A stretch of DNA of 64,000 nt from Micromonospora chersina (GCF_900091475.1 NZ_FMIB01000002.1:5394001-5458000); one strand, 5' to 3'. Shown: positions 26,896 to 35,983, counted from the first letter of the stretch. Translations and numbers: made by a program. The notes: generated by a model from the sequence alone, not told the origin.

Positions 26896-27714
26896 ATGGC
26901 GGACGGCGTGGCCCGTTGGGGCAGGCGTGCGGTGCTCCGCCGGGCCGCGCTGCTGGGCGGGGGCGCCGCGCTGGGTGTCGCCGGGACCACGCAGACCGCC
27001 TGGATCGCCGACCGCAGGCTCCCACTCGGCGGCGGACCGGCCAGCGCCACCCTGGGCAGCCGCTACCAGCAGGTCGGCGGCGGGGTGGAGGTGGTCTGGG
27101 GCGTCCACACCGGCGCCCCGCTCGTCGCGCTGACCTTCGACGACGGGCCGCAGCCGCAGTGGACCCCCATGGTGCTGGACACTCTGGCCGAGCACCGGGT
27201 GCCGGCCACCTTCTTCCTGGTCGGCGAGCGGGCCCGCCGGCACGCCGCGCTCGTCCGCGACCGGCTCGCCGGGCACGAGGTGGGCAACCACAGCTGGGCG
27301 CACCACGACCTGGCCCGGATGGACGCCCACACCGCCTACGACGACCTGCGCCGCAGCCATGAGGCGATCACGGCGGCCACCGGGACGGCCCCCCGGCTGC
27401 TCCGCCCGCCCTGGGGGCACCTGGGTGGCGCCGTGCTCCACGCCGCCGCCCGGCTCGACTACCGGCTGGTGCTCTGGACGCTCCAGATGGTCGAGGGGGA
27501 GTATCCGCACGACCCGGCCGGGCACGCCCGGCGGATCGTGGCCGACGTGCGGCCCGGCACCATCCTGCTCGGCCACGACGTCGGCCCCGAGCGGCGGCTC
27601 GTCGCGCTCCGCGGGCTGCCCGACATGATCTCCGGGCTGCGCGCCCGCGGCTACACCTTCGTGACCGTCTCCGAACTGCTGCGCCGTGCTGCCGTCCCCG
27701 GAGCGGCCCGGTAG
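26896..27714 (+). CDS. Polysaccharide deacetylase (NodB-type), secreted
   Basis: A 272-residue carbohydrate esterase family 4 protein. The N-terminus GRRAVLRRAALLGGG followed by a hydrophobic stretch looks like a Tat or Sec signal/anchor. The NodB domain shows motif 1 TFDDGP (Asp82, Asp83), the zinc His pair in NHSWAHHD (His132, His136), motif 3 RPPWG and a late LGHDVG. Relatives remove N-acetyl groups from peptidoglycan or chitin-type polymers. It lies 10 bases before the MFS gene and 165 after the RND gene. ATG 26896 follows AAGCGGGGGCG. Confidence 0.88.
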   Translation: MADGVARWGRRAVLRRAALLGGGAALGVAGTTQTAWIADRRLPLGGGPASATLGSRYQQVGGGVEVVWGVHTGAPLVALTFDDGPQPQWTPMVLDTLAEHRVPATFFLVGERARRHAALVRDRLAGHEVGNHSWAHHDLARMDAHTAYDDLRRSHEAITAATGTAPRLLRPPWGHLGGAVLHAAARLDYRLVLWTLQMVEGEYPHDPAGHARRIVADVRPGTILLGHDVGPERRLVALRGLPDMISGLRARGYTFVTVSELLRRAAVPGAAR

Positions 27715-27717
27715 GGT
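27712..27717 (+). promoter_or_regulatory. Possible -10 element for leaderless MFS transcript
   Basis: TAGGGT ends 6 bases before the GTG start of the MFS gene at 27724, the same spacing as before argS and thrB. It overlaps the stop codon of the deacetylase gene. No -35 element was recognised. Confidence 0.33.
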
Positions 27718-27723
27718 GCCCGC

Positions 27724-28968
27724 GTGTCACCCACCGTCTCGGTCCTCGTCCGCAACCGCGACTTCCGCAACCTCTTCCTCGCCGAGCTGGTGGTCTTCGG
27801 CGCCGACTGGTTCGTCATGGTGCCGCTGCTCGTCCTCCTGCCGGAGCTGACCGGCAGCGGGGTGTGGGGCGCGCTGGTGCTCGCCGTGGACACGGGCATG
27901 ACCGCCCTGCTGCTCCCGTACACCGGCACCATCGCCGACCGGTTCGATCGCCGGAAGATCATGATGGCGGCCAACCTCGCCGCGCTGGCCGGCATCCTGC
28001 TGCTGCTCGGCGTCGGGAGCGCCGGCACGGCCTGGCTGGCGCTGGTGTCGATCGCCGCCGTGGCGGTGGCGAAGGCGTTCTACTCGCCGGCGGCCCAGGC
28101 CGCCCTGCCCAACGTGCTCGACCCGGCCGACCTGGCCGCCGGCAACGCGATCGCCGGTTCGGCCTGGGGCACCATGACCGTGGTCGGCGCCTCGCTCGGC
28201 GGCGTGCTCAGCGCCGCCGCCGGCCCGTACGCCAGCTTCTGGGTGGCCGCCGTGGCGCTGGCCGGCGCGGCGGGCCTGGCCGCGCTGATCCGCCGGCCGC
28301 TGCAGGCGCCGCGCGACCCGGCGGCGGTCGTCCCCCGCACCTGGCCGGCGATCCGCGAGGCGCTGGGCTACATCGCCCACCGGCCGCGGGTGCTCGCCCT
28401 GGTCACCGTGAAGTCGGCGGTCGGCCTGGGCAACGGCGTGCTGACCGTCTTCCCCCTGCTCGCCGGGCTGTACGGGGTCGGCGCGATCGGCACCGGCCTG
28501 CTCTTCGCCTCCCGCGGCGCCGGCGCGCTGGTCGGCCCGATCCTGATGCGCCGGGTGCTCAGCAACCGGGCCTGGCTGCTCACCGGCCTGGCCCTGTCCA
28601 TGTCCCTCTACGGCCTGGCCTACGTCGGCGTCTCGCTGGCGCCCTGGTTCCCGCTGGTGCTGGTGCTGGTCTTCCTGGCCCACCTGGGCGGCGGCAGCAA
28701 CTGGGTGCTGTCCAACTACGCCCTCCAGGGCGAGGTGCCGGACCGGTTGCGCGGCCGGGTCTTCGCCACCGACATGATGCTGGCGACGCTGGCGATCGCG
28801 GTCAGCCAACTGGTCGTGGCGCTGGTGGTCGACGCGGTCGACGAGCGGACCGTGCTGGCCGGCTGCGGGCTGGTCACCGTGGTCTACGCGCTGGGCTGGC
28901 GGTTCGCCACCCGGCGGCTGTCGCTCACCGAGCCGGTGGAGGAGGCGGCGCCGAGCCGCACCCCGTGA
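27724..28968 (+). CDS. MFS transporter (MFS_3/EntS-like)
   Basis: A 414-residue major facilitator with ~12 hydrophobic segments. The first segment contains NLFLAELVVFGADWFVMVPLLVLL, typical of the siderophore/drug exporter branch (EntS/MefA-like), and loop 2-3 carries DRFDRRKIMM in place of classical motif A. The substrate cannot be told from sequence. Macrolide exporters (Mef) belong to this branch, but no resistance role can be claimed. GTG 27724 lacks a ribosome-binding site and has a possible -10 element 6 bases upstream. thrB follows after 66 bases. Confidence 0.85.
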   Translation: MSPTVSVLVRNRDFRNLFLAELVVFGADWFVMVPLLVLLPELTGSGVWGALVLAVDTGMTALLLPYTGTIADRFDRRKIMMAANLAALAGILLLLGVGSAGTAWLALVSIAAVAVAKAFYSPAAQAALPNVLDPADLAAGNAIAGSAWGTMTVVGASLGGVLSAAAGPYASFWVAAVALAGAAGLAALIRRPLQAPRDPAAVVPRTWPAIREALGYIAHRPRVLALVTVKSAVGLGNGVLTVFPLLAGLYGVGAIGTGLLFASRGAGALVGPILMRRVLSNRAWLLTGLALSMSLYGLAYVGVSLAPWFPLVLVLVFLAHLGGGSNWVLSNYALQGEVPDRLRGRVFATDMMLATLAIAVSQLVVALVVDAVDERTVLAGCGLVTVVYALGWRFATRRLSLTEPVEEAAPSRTP

Positions 28969-29022
28969 CGTCGCGCCGTTCCCACGGTCCGGGCGATCCG
29001 GCGCGCTGTCGGTGCCGGGTCC

Positions 29023-29028
29023 TAGCAT
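29023..29028 (+). promoter_or_regulatory. Possible -10 element for leaderless thrB transcript
   Basis: TAGCAT ends 6 bases before the GTG at 29035 and 12 before the in-frame ATG at 29041. No ribosome-binding site precedes either start, so a leaderless thrB mRNA starting at 29035 is plausible. Confidence 0.38.
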
Positions 29029-29034
29029 GAGCCG

Positions 29035-29979
29035 GTGCCGATGACTTTCACCTCCGGTCCCGTCCGGGTCCGGGTGCCCGCGACCAGCGCCAACCTGGGC
29101 CCGGGCTTCGACGCGCTCGGGCTGGCCCTCGGGCTGCACGACGACGTGGCGGCCGAGGTGACCGCCGGCGGCGTCCGGGTGGCGGTGACCGGCGAGGGTG
29201 CCGGCGAGCTGCCCGACGGCGACCGGCACCTGGTGGTGACCGCCATGCGGGCCGCCTTCGACGTGCTCGGCGCGCAGCCGGCCGGGCTGTCCCTGGAGTG
29301 CGTCAACCGGATCCCGCAGGCCCGGGGCCTGGGGTCCTCCTCGGCGGCCATCGTGGCCGGCGTGCTGCTGGCCCGGGCGCTGGTCGCCGACGGCGCGACC
29401 CGGCTGGACGACGCCGCCGCGCTCCGGCTCGCCTCGGAGCTGGAGGGCCACCCCGACAACGTGGCGCCCTGCCTGCTCGGGGGCTTCACCGTGGCCTGGA
29501 CGGAGCCGGCCGGCGCCCGGGCCGTCTCGCTGCCCGTGGCGGCGGCGGTCCGCCCCACCGTCTTCGTGCCGGGCGAGCGCGGGCTGACCTCGGTCGCCCG
29601 GGCGGCGCTGCCGGCCACCGTCCCGCACGGCGACGCGGCGCTGACCGCGGGGCGGGCGGCGCTGCTGGTGCACGCGCTCACCGCCGACCCGGGGCTGCTG
29701 CTGCCGGCGACCGTCGACCGGCTGCACCAGGACTACCGCGCCGCGGGCATGCCCGCCACGGCGGCCCTGGTCAGCGCGCTGCGTGCGGCCGGTGTGGCGG
29801 CTGTGGTCAGTGGGGCGGGGCCGACCGTGCTGGCGTTGTCCGAGGTCCCGGCGGGGTTCGACGCGGGAACAGATTGGCGCCGGTGGGAGTTGCCGATAGA
29901 CGTCAGCGGTGCCCGGGTCGCCCGGGGTAGACTTGGACACGCCGAGCGGGACCCTGTTGCCGCAGGTCGGAAGAGTTGA
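29035..29979 (+). CDS. thrB: Homoserine kinase
   Basis: A 314-residue GHMP-superfamily kinase that phosphorylates homoserine to O-phosphohomoserine, the substrate of ThrC. The ATP loop is PQARGLGSSSAAIVAG (~residues 97-112), preceded by VPATSANLGPGFDALGLAL at the N-terminus and followed late by a Gly-rich SGAGPTVLAL. Start is GTG 29035, or ATG 29041 two codons later. It is separated from hom-thrC by three unrelated genes, so threonine synthesis is split over at least two transcripts. rho lies 294 bases downstream. Confidence 0.95.
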   Translation: MPMTFTSGPVRVRVPATSANLGPGFDALGLALGLHDDVAAEVTAGGVRVAVTGEGAGELPDGDRHLVVTAMRAAFDVLGAQPAGLSLECVNRIPQARGLGSSSAAIVAGVLLARALVADGATRLDDAAALRLASELEGHPDNVAPCLLGGFTVAWTEPAGARAVSLPVAAAVRPTVFVPGERGLTSVARAALPATVPHGDAALTAGRAALLVHALTADPGLLLPATVDRLHQDYRAAGMPATAALVSALRAAGVAAVVSGAGPTVLALSEVPAGFDAGTDWRRWELPIDVSGARVARGRLGHAERDPVAAGRKS

Positions 29980-30273
29980 TTACGCTCTACACCTAGCACA
30001 GCCGCGAAGCATGCGATCTCCTGCGGGTCGGCGCACCCCCGAAGCTCTCGGCGGTCAGCCCGTCACCCCTGCCAAAGGCCCACGCCGCACCGCAGTTTCC
30101 ACAGGTCGCCGCAGACGGCGAGACCTGCTCACCGACGTTGGTGAGTCGGGAAACCGACCGGCTGCTGTGTCACAGACTCCCGCGACGCGTCCCTGCGAGG
30201 CGGGTGCACCGAGGCCGCCCGGCCACCTGTCTTCGACTCCGGGCAGCCCCGGCCTATCGAGGGAAGGAATCCA

Positions 30274-32292
30274 TTGAGCGACACCACCGACGTGACGTCG
30301 GATGTTTCCAACGTCGCTGGCGATGCCACCACTGCCGCCCCCACACGCCGTCGGCGCAGCGGTACCGGCCTGTCGGCGATGCTGCTGCCTGAGCTCCAGA
30401 GCCTGGCCGCGTCGCTCGGTATCTCCGGTACGGCTCGCATGCGCAAGGGCGAGCTGATCAGTGCGATCACCGAGCGGCAGGGCGGCGCCGCCGCCGGAAC
30501 CCCTCGACCGCGGGCCGAGGTCGCGGCCGCGGCCGCTCCCGCCCGCGAGGAGGTGCACGCCGAGGTCCGCGAGGAGCGGGCCGAGACCGAGCGGCGCACC
30601 GCCGAGCCGGCGCCGGCGGCCGAGGCGACCGAGGGCCGCACCCGTGGCCGCCGGAGCCGGGCGGCCACCACGGCCGCCGAGGCGCGGCCGGCCGAGACCC
30701 GTGCCGAGGAGGCTCCCGCCGAGACGGGCGAGCGGGCCGAGCGCGGCGAGCGGGCCGAGGGCCGGGGCCGTGAGCGGGCCGAGCGCGGCGGCGAGCGTGC
30801 CGAGCGTGCCGAGCGCGGCGGCGAGCGTGCCGAGCGCGGTGAGCGTGGCGGTGACCGGGCCGAGCGCACCGAGCGGGGCGAGCGTGCCGAGCGCACCGAC
30901 CGTGGCGAGCGCAACGAGCGCACCGACCGGGGCGAGCGCGGCGACCGCAACGAGCGCACCGACCGCGGCGAGCGCAATGACCGGGGTGACCGCAACGACC
31001 GGGGCCAGCGCGCGGAGCGCAACGACGACGGTGACGACGACGGCGAGGGCGGCGGCCGGCGCGGCCGGCGCAGCCGGTTCCGGGACCGCCGGCGGGGCCG
31101 CGGCGAGCGCGCCGAGGGCGGCGACGGTGGCGGCCGCGAGCCGCAGGTCGGCGAGGACGAGGTGCTCGTCCCGGTCGCCGGCATCATCGACGTGCTCGAC
31201 AACTACGCCTTCGTCCGGACCACCGGCTACCTGGCCGGCCCGAACGACGTGTACGTCTCGATGTCCCAGATCAAGAAGTACGGCCTGCGCCGCGGCGACG
31301 CGATCACCGGCGCCGTGCGGGCCGGCGCCCGGGAGGGCGAGCAGCGGCGCGACAAGTACAACCCGCTGGTCCGGCTCGACACCATCAACGGGATGGAGCC
31401 GGACGAGGCGAAGCGCCGACCGGAGTTCTACAAGCTCACCCCGCTGTACCCGCAGGAGCGGCTGCGGCTGGAGACCGAGCCGCACATCCTGACCACCCGG
31501 GTCATCGACCTGGTCATGCCGATCGGCAAGGGCCAGCGGGCGCTGATCGTCTCGCCGCCGAAGGCGGGTAAGACGATGGTGCTGCAGGCGATCGCGAACG
31601 CGATCACCCGCAACAACCCGGAGTGCCACCTCATGGTGGTGCTGGTCGACGAGCGGCCGGAAGAGGTCACCGACATGCAGCGGTCGGTGAAGGGCGAGGT
31701 CATCGCGGCCACGTTCGACCGTCCGCCGCAGGACCACACCACTGTGGCGGAGCTGGCGATCGAGCGGGCGAAGCGCCTGGTCGAGCTGGGCCACGACGTG
31801 GTCGTGCTGCTCGACTCGGTGACCCGGCTCGGCCGGTCGTACAACCTGGCGGCGCCGGCCAGCGGCCGGATCATGTCGGGTGGTATCGACTCCACCGCGC
31901 TCTACCCGCCGAAGCGCTTCCTGGGCGCGGCGCGGAACATCGAGAACGGTGGCTCGCTGACCATCCTCGCGACGGCGCTGGTGGAGACCGGCTCGATGGC
32001 CGACACGGTCATCTTCGAGGAGTTCAAGGGCACCGGCAACGCCGAGCTGAAGCTGGACCGGAAGATCGCCGACAAGCGGGTCTTCCCGGCGATCGACATC
32101 AACCCCTCCGGCACCCGCAAGGAGGAGGTCCTGCTCGCGCCGGAGGAGCTGGCGATCGTCCACAAGCTCCGCAAGGTGCTGCACTCGCTGGACTCGCAGG
32201 CGGCGCTCGACCTCCTGCTGGACCGGCTCAAGCAGTCCCGCACGAACATCGAGTTCCTGATGCAGATCGCGAAGTCCACCCCGGGCGAGTGA
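30274..32292 (+). CDS. rho: Transcription termination factor Rho
   Basis: A 672-residue Rho, far longer than the ~420 residues of E. coli. Order: an N-terminal Rho_N helical domain (LSAMLLPELQSLAASLGI, ~30-65); an Arg/Glu/Asp-rich disordered insertion (~70-285) with repeats of the RGERAERTDRGER kind; the RNA-binding cold-shock-like domain (AGIIDVLDNYAFVRTTGY, ~300-370); and the hexameric ATPase with Walker A PPKAGKT (Lys433). Insertions at this place are typical of high-GC actinobacteria and add RNA-binding capacity. The TTG start at 30274 is chosen for GGGAAGGA at a good distance and for the family-typical SDTTDV start. The 294-base leader may hold regulation; the gene ends at a strong hairpin. 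Confidence 0.96.
   Translation: MSDTTDVTSDVSNVAGDATTAAPTRRRRSGTGLSAMLLPELQSLAASLGISGTARMRKGELISAITERQGGAAAGTPRPRAEVAAAAAPAREEVHAEVREERAETERRTAEPAPAAEATEGRTRGRRSRAATTAAEARPAETRAEEAPAETGERAERGERAEGRGRERAERGGERAERAERGGERAERGERGGDRAERTERGERAERTDRGERNERTDRGERGDRNERTDRGERNDRGDRNDRGQRAERNDDGDDDGEGGGRRGRRSRFRDRRRGRGERAEGGDGGGREPQVGEDEVLVPVAGIIDVLDNYAFVRTTGYLAGPNDVYVSMSQIKKYGLRRGDAITGAVRAGAREGEQRRDKYNPLVRLDTINGMEPDEAKRRPEFYKLTPLYPQERLRLETEPHILTTRVIDLVMPIGKGQRALIVSPPKAGKTMVLQAIANAITRNNPECHLMVVLVDERPEEVTDMQRSVKGEVIAATFDRPPQDHTTVAELAIERAKRLVELGHDVVVLLDSVTRLGRSYNLAAPASGRIMSGGIDSTALYPPKRFLGAARNIENGGSLTILATALVETGSMADTVIFEEFKGTGNAELKLDRKIADKRVFPAIDINPSGTRKEEVLLAPEELAIVHKLRKVLHSLDSQAALDLLLDRLKQSRTNIEFLMQIAKSTPGE
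30724..31030 (+). repeat. Degenerate tandem repeats inside rho
   Basis: Short GC-rich units of 9-18 bases such as GAGCGTGCCGAGCGC recur imperfectly across ~300 bases and encode the Arg/Glu/Asp repeats of the Rho insertion. The unit length stays a multiple of three, so gain or loss of units would keep the frame. This is coding repeat, not CRISPR. Confidence 0.8.
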
Positions 32293-32310
32293 GCTGAGGG
32301 ATCTCCCGAC

Positions 32311-32340
32311 GAGGGGCACGGCCTGCTGGCCGTGCCCCTC
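32311..32340 (+). terminator. Intrinsic-type terminator after rho
   Basis: A perfect 13-base-pair stem (32311-32323 with 32328-32340) with loop TGCT, 18 bases after the rho stop codon; TTCG follows, so only a minimal T tract. Confidence 0.8.
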
Positions 32341-32433
32341 TTCGCGTACCGGGCAGGGGAGCGGGTGAAGTTTTTCTTCGGTTAAGCCGGAGGGTATTGA
32401 AACTTCTGTTCAGTCTCGGGTTGACTGTGGTCC

Positions 32434-35400
32434 ATGCGAATCCGCAGTCGATCCGCCCGTCTCGCCGGCGTCCTGCTGCTGACGCCGCTGCTCACCCTCA
32501 CCGCTCCGGTTCCGCCCGGTGCGGCGGCGGCCGCGGCCGAGCCGCGTACCCCCGCCGAGGACGCCCCGGCGGCGTCCTCACGTCCCGACTCCGCTGTCGC
32601 CCTCGCCGACGGGACCGGCCTGGAGCCGGCCGGCGGCCTGGAGACCGCGAAGACCAGCCGTCCGGTCGCCCCCGGACTCGACCTGACCTCCTTCGACCGC
32701 TACGACGCCGACGGCTGGCTGCGGGCCGACGCCCTCACGGCCGACCTCTCCGGCGGCGTCACCGTCGACTACGTCAACTCCGGCGCGGTCACGCGCGACG
32801 AGCCGCTGCGCGCGGCCGTGGACCGCTCCCGCGCGGTAGCCGCGGTCAACGGAGACTTCTTCGACATCAACAACTCCGGCGCGGCGCAGGGCATCGGCAT
32901 CCGCTCCGGCGAACTGGTCCAGTCGCCGGTCGCCGGGCACACCAACGCCGCCGCGATCAGCGCCGAGGGGCTCGGCCGGGTCATCCAGGTCGGCTTCGAG
33001 GGCACCGCGAGCCTGCCCGCCGGTCCGGTGCCGCTGACCCAGTTCAACAACATGGTGCAGCGCGACGGCGTGGGCGTCTTCACCCCGCTCTGGGGCTCGT
33101 ACACCCGGAAGCGGGCCGTGGAGGGCGGCGCGCGGGTGGCCGAGGTGACGGTGACCGGCGGCCGGGTCGCGACAGTGGCCGGCACGGCGGGGGAGGGCCC
33201 GATCCCGGCCGGGACCACGGTGCTGCTCGGCCGGGAGGCCGGCGCCGACGCGCTCGCCGCGCTGCGTCCCGGCGACCCGGTCGACCTGACCTGGCGGCCG
33301 AAGGCGTCCGACGGCAGCAGCCCGCGGGCGGCGGTCGGCGGCGGCAGCGTGCTGGTCCGCGACGGCGTGGTGCAGACCATCGCCGACCAGAGCCTCGCCC
33401 CGCGCACCTCGGTGGGGTTCTCCGCCGACGGCCGCAAGATGATCATGCTGACCGTGGACGGCCGGCAGGTGGACAGCCGCGGCGTCACCCAGACCGAGAT
33501 GGGCCGCATGATGGTCGAGTTGGGCGCGTGGAGCGCGCTCAACCTCGACGGCGGCGGCTCCTCGACGCTGCTGGCCCGGGAGCCCGGCGCGGCGACCGTC
33601 CAGGTGGAGAACAGCCCCTCCGACGGCAGCGAGCGACCGGTGCCGAACGGCCTGGCCATCTACGCGGCGCAGGGCAGCGGCCGACTCACCGGCTACTGGC
33701 TGGAGACCGCGAGCGACCCGACCGCCGCGCCCGGCGTCGCCCCCATCCGTGGCGGCCGGCCGGACCGGGTCTTCCCCGGCCTCACCCGCCGGCTCACCGC
33801 CGCGGGCTACGACGAGACGTACGGCCCGGCCGCCGGCGCCCCGCACTGGCGGGCCAACCCCGCCGCGCAGGGCACCGTGGACGACGGGGTGTTCCGGGCC
33901 GGCCGGCCCGGCCGCAGCACCGTCACCGCCTGGCGCGACGAGGCCAGCGGCACGCTCGACCTGACCGTGCTGGGCCCCCTGGCCCGCATCGACTCCACGG
34001 TGGACCGGCTCGGCCTCAACCAGGAGGGCGACACCGGACTGTTCGGCGTGGTCGGCTACGACGCGGAGGGGAACACCGCGCCGATCGAGCCGGCCGACCT
34101 GAAGCTGGAGTACGACGAGGACCTGCTCGCCGTCACCCCCACCGCCGACGGCAACCTCTCCGTCCGGGCGCTCGGCGGCACCGGCGCGGCGCTGGTCACC
34201 GTCACGGTCGGCGCGAAGACCACAGTCCTCCCGGTCACCATCGGGCTCACTGACGTGCCCGTGGCCGGCTTCGACGACGCCGCCTCCTGGAAGTTCAGCC
34301 AGGCGCGGGCCAGCGGCGCGGTCGCGCCGGCGCCGGGCCACACCGGCACCGGCCTGAAGATGTCGTACGACTTCAGCCAGTCCACCGGCACCCGCGCCGC
34401 GTACGCGGACCCGCCGGCCTGGATCGAGGTGCCCGGGCAGCCGCAGGCCTTCGGCATGTGGATCAAGGGCAACGGCACCGGTGAGTGGCCCAGCCTGCAC
34501 CTGCACGACGCCCAGGACACCCAGTTCGTGCTGCGTGGCCCCTACCTGACCTGGACCGGCTGGCGGTACGTCGAGTTCACCGTCCCGCCCGGCGTGCAGT
34601 ACCCGGTCCGGGTCCGCCGGTTCTACGTGGCCGAGACCGACCCGGCCAAGCAGTACAAGAGCGAGGTGGTCATCGACGACCTGGTGGCCCGGGTGCCCCC
34701 GACGGCGCAGGCCCCGGAGGAGCCGAACATCACCGACCGGGTGGTGCTGCGCGACGGCACGGTGGACGCTGCGCCCTGGCGCTTCGCGGTCATGTCCGAC
34801 GCCCAGTTCGTGGCCGCCGCCCCGGACAGCGACCTGGTCGCCCAGGCCCGCCGCACCCTCCGCGAGATCCGCGCGGCGAAGCCGGACTTCCTGGTCATCG
34901 ACGGGGACTTCGTGGACACCGCGTACCCGGCGGACTTCGCGCTGGCCAAGCGGATCCTGGACGAGGAACTGGGCGGCGAGCTGCCGTACTACTACGTGCC
35001 CGGCAACCACGAGATCATGGGCGCCCCGATCGGTAACTTCCGGAGCGTGTTCGGGGACACCTCGCGGGTCTTCGACCACCAGGGCACCCGGTTCCTCACC
35101 CTGAGCACGGCCACCGGCTCGCTGCGCGGCGGCGGGTTCGACCAGGTGGAGCTGCTGCGGAAGACGCTCGACGCGGCGGCCGCGGACCCGGCGGTCGGCT
35201 CGGTCACCGTGCTCTTCCACCACCCGCCCCGCGACCCCAGCCCGGCCAAGGCCAGCCAGCTCGGGGACCGGAAGGAGGCCGCCCTCGTGGAGCAGTGGCT
35301 GGCCGACTTCCAGCACCGCACCGGCAAGGGCGCGCTCATGGTGAACGGGCACGTCGGCACGTTCCACGCCGACCGGGTGGACGGCGTGCCGTACGTGGTC

Positions 35401-35886
35401 AACGGCAACTCGGGCAAGGACCCGTCCACCCCGGCCCAGCTCGGCGGCTTCACCGGCTGGACCGAGTTCGGCGTCGACCCGGTGACCCCGCAGGAGGCCG
35501 AGCAGGCCCGCCGGGACCCGCTCGCCGAGGGGCCGCGCTGGATCGCCGCCGAGTTCCACGCCCACGTCGACCGGCTCGCCCTGGCCGCCCCGGCCGAGGT
35601 CGCGGTCGGCGCGCCGGCCACCGTCACGGCCACGCTCACCCAGCCCGCCGGCCGTACCGTCCCCGTGGCCGCCCCGGTCAGCGCGGACTGGTCCGGCTCG
35701 CCGAACCTGCACATCGGCACCGCCGACGGGGTGAAGCCCTGGCACGTGGCCCGGTTCGACCCGGCGACCGGGCAGCTGACCGCGCTGCGTCCCGGCGGGC
35801 AGGTGCTCCTCGCGGTCACCGTGAACGGCGTCCGCACCGAGGCGACGGTGGCCCTCACGGCGGCGGCGGAGGCGCCCGCCGCCTGA
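32434..35886 (+). CDS. Secreted phosphodiester glycosidase / metallophosphoesterase fusion
   Basis: A 1150-residue exported protein. A signal peptide covers ~1-37. Residues ~90-415 form a phosphodiester glycosidase (NAGPA/DUF2233) domain with VNGDFFDINNSG and NLDGGGSST (370-378). Next come a Big-like beta domain, a jelly-roll carbohydrate-binding-like domain (~605-765), a calcineurin-type metallophosphoesterase (~780-1050) and a last Big-like domain. The phosphoesterase has Asp789, Asp823/Asp825, Asn858-His859, His929 and His973/His978, but the first motif reads SDAQ where D-x-H is normal, so Gln replaces a metal-binding His. It probably removes phospho-sugars from extracellular polymers. Start ATG 32434. 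Confidence 0.88.
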   Translation: MRIRSRSARLAGVLLLTPLLTLTAPVPPGAAAAAAEPRTPAEDAPAASSRPDSAVALADGTGLEPAGGLETAKTSRPVAPGLDLTSFDRYDADGWLRADALTADLSGGVTVDYVNSGAVTRDEPLRAAVDRSRAVAAVNGDFFDINNSGAAQGIGIRSGELVQSPVAGHTNAAAISAEGLGRVIQVGFEGTASLPAGPVPLTQFNNMVQRDGVGVFTPLWGSYTRKRAVEGGARVAEVTVTGGRVATVAGTAGEGPIPAGTTVLLGREAGADALAALRPGDPVDLTWRPKASDGSSPRAAVGGGSVLVRDGVVQTIADQSLAPRTSVGFSADGRKMIMLTVDGRQVDSRGVTQTEMGRMMVELGAWSALNLDGGGSSTLLAREPGAATVQVENSPSDGSERPVPNGLAIYAAQGSGRLTGYWLETASDPTAAPGVAPIRGGRPDRVFPGLTRRLTAAGYDETYGPAAGAPHWRANPAAQGTVDDGVFRAGRPGRSTVTAWRDEASGTLDLTVLGPLARIDSTVDRLGLNQEGDTGLFGVVGYDAEGNTAPIEPADLKLEYDEDLLAVTPTADGNLSVRALGGTGAALVTVTVGAKTTVLPVTIGLTDVPVAGFDDAASWKFSQARASGAVAPAPGHTGTGLKMSYDFSQSTGTRAAYADPPAWIEVPGQPQAFGMWIKGNGTGEWPSLHLHDAQDTQFVLRGPYLTWTGWRYVEFTVPPGVQYPVRVRRFYVAETDPAKQYKSEVVIDDLVARVPPTAQAPEEPNITDRVVLRDGTVDAAPWRFAVMSDAQFVAAAPDSDLVAQARRTLREIRAAKPDFLVIDGDFVDTAYPADFALAKRILDEELGGELPYYYVPGNHEIMGAPIGNFRSVFGDTSRVFDHQGTRFLTLSTATGSLRGGGFDQVELLRKTLDAAAADPAVGSVTVLFHHPPRDPSPAKASQLGDRKEAALVEQWLADFQHRTGKGALMVNGHVGTFHADRVDGVPYVVNGNSGKDPSTPAQLGGFTGWTEFGVDPVTPQEAEQARRDPLAEGPRWIAAEFHAHVDRLALAAPAEVAVGAPATVTATLTQPAGRTVPVAAPVSADWSGSPNLHIGTADGVKPWHVARFDPATGQLTALRPGGQVLLAVTVNGVRTEATVALTAAAEAPAA

Positions 35887-35933
35887 CCGGCCCGGGGGCG
35901 CGGAAGGTGCGTCCGTGCCCCCGGCCGGTGGCC

Positions 35934-35976
35934 CCGCCGGCGGGCTCCTCGACCTGGGGGAGGAGCCCGCCGGCGG
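35934..35976. terminator. Bidirectional hairpin between convergent genes
   Basis: A perfect 17-base-pair stem (35934-35950 with 35960-35976) and a 9-base loop lie between the convergent glycosidase and polynucleotide kinase genes and end 7 bases before the kinase stop codon. It can terminate both transcripts. Confidence 0.82.
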
Positions 35977-35983
35977 AGGCACG

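Noticed and set aside
23393..27025. 1210-codon open frame opposite the RND gene
   Set aside because: No recognisable motif; it is a shadow of the RND permease and deacetylase genes.
30724..31030. CRISPR-like tandem repeats
   Set aside because: Units are degenerate, have no spacers and lie inside the rho reading frame, encoding the Arg/Glu/Asp-rich insertion.
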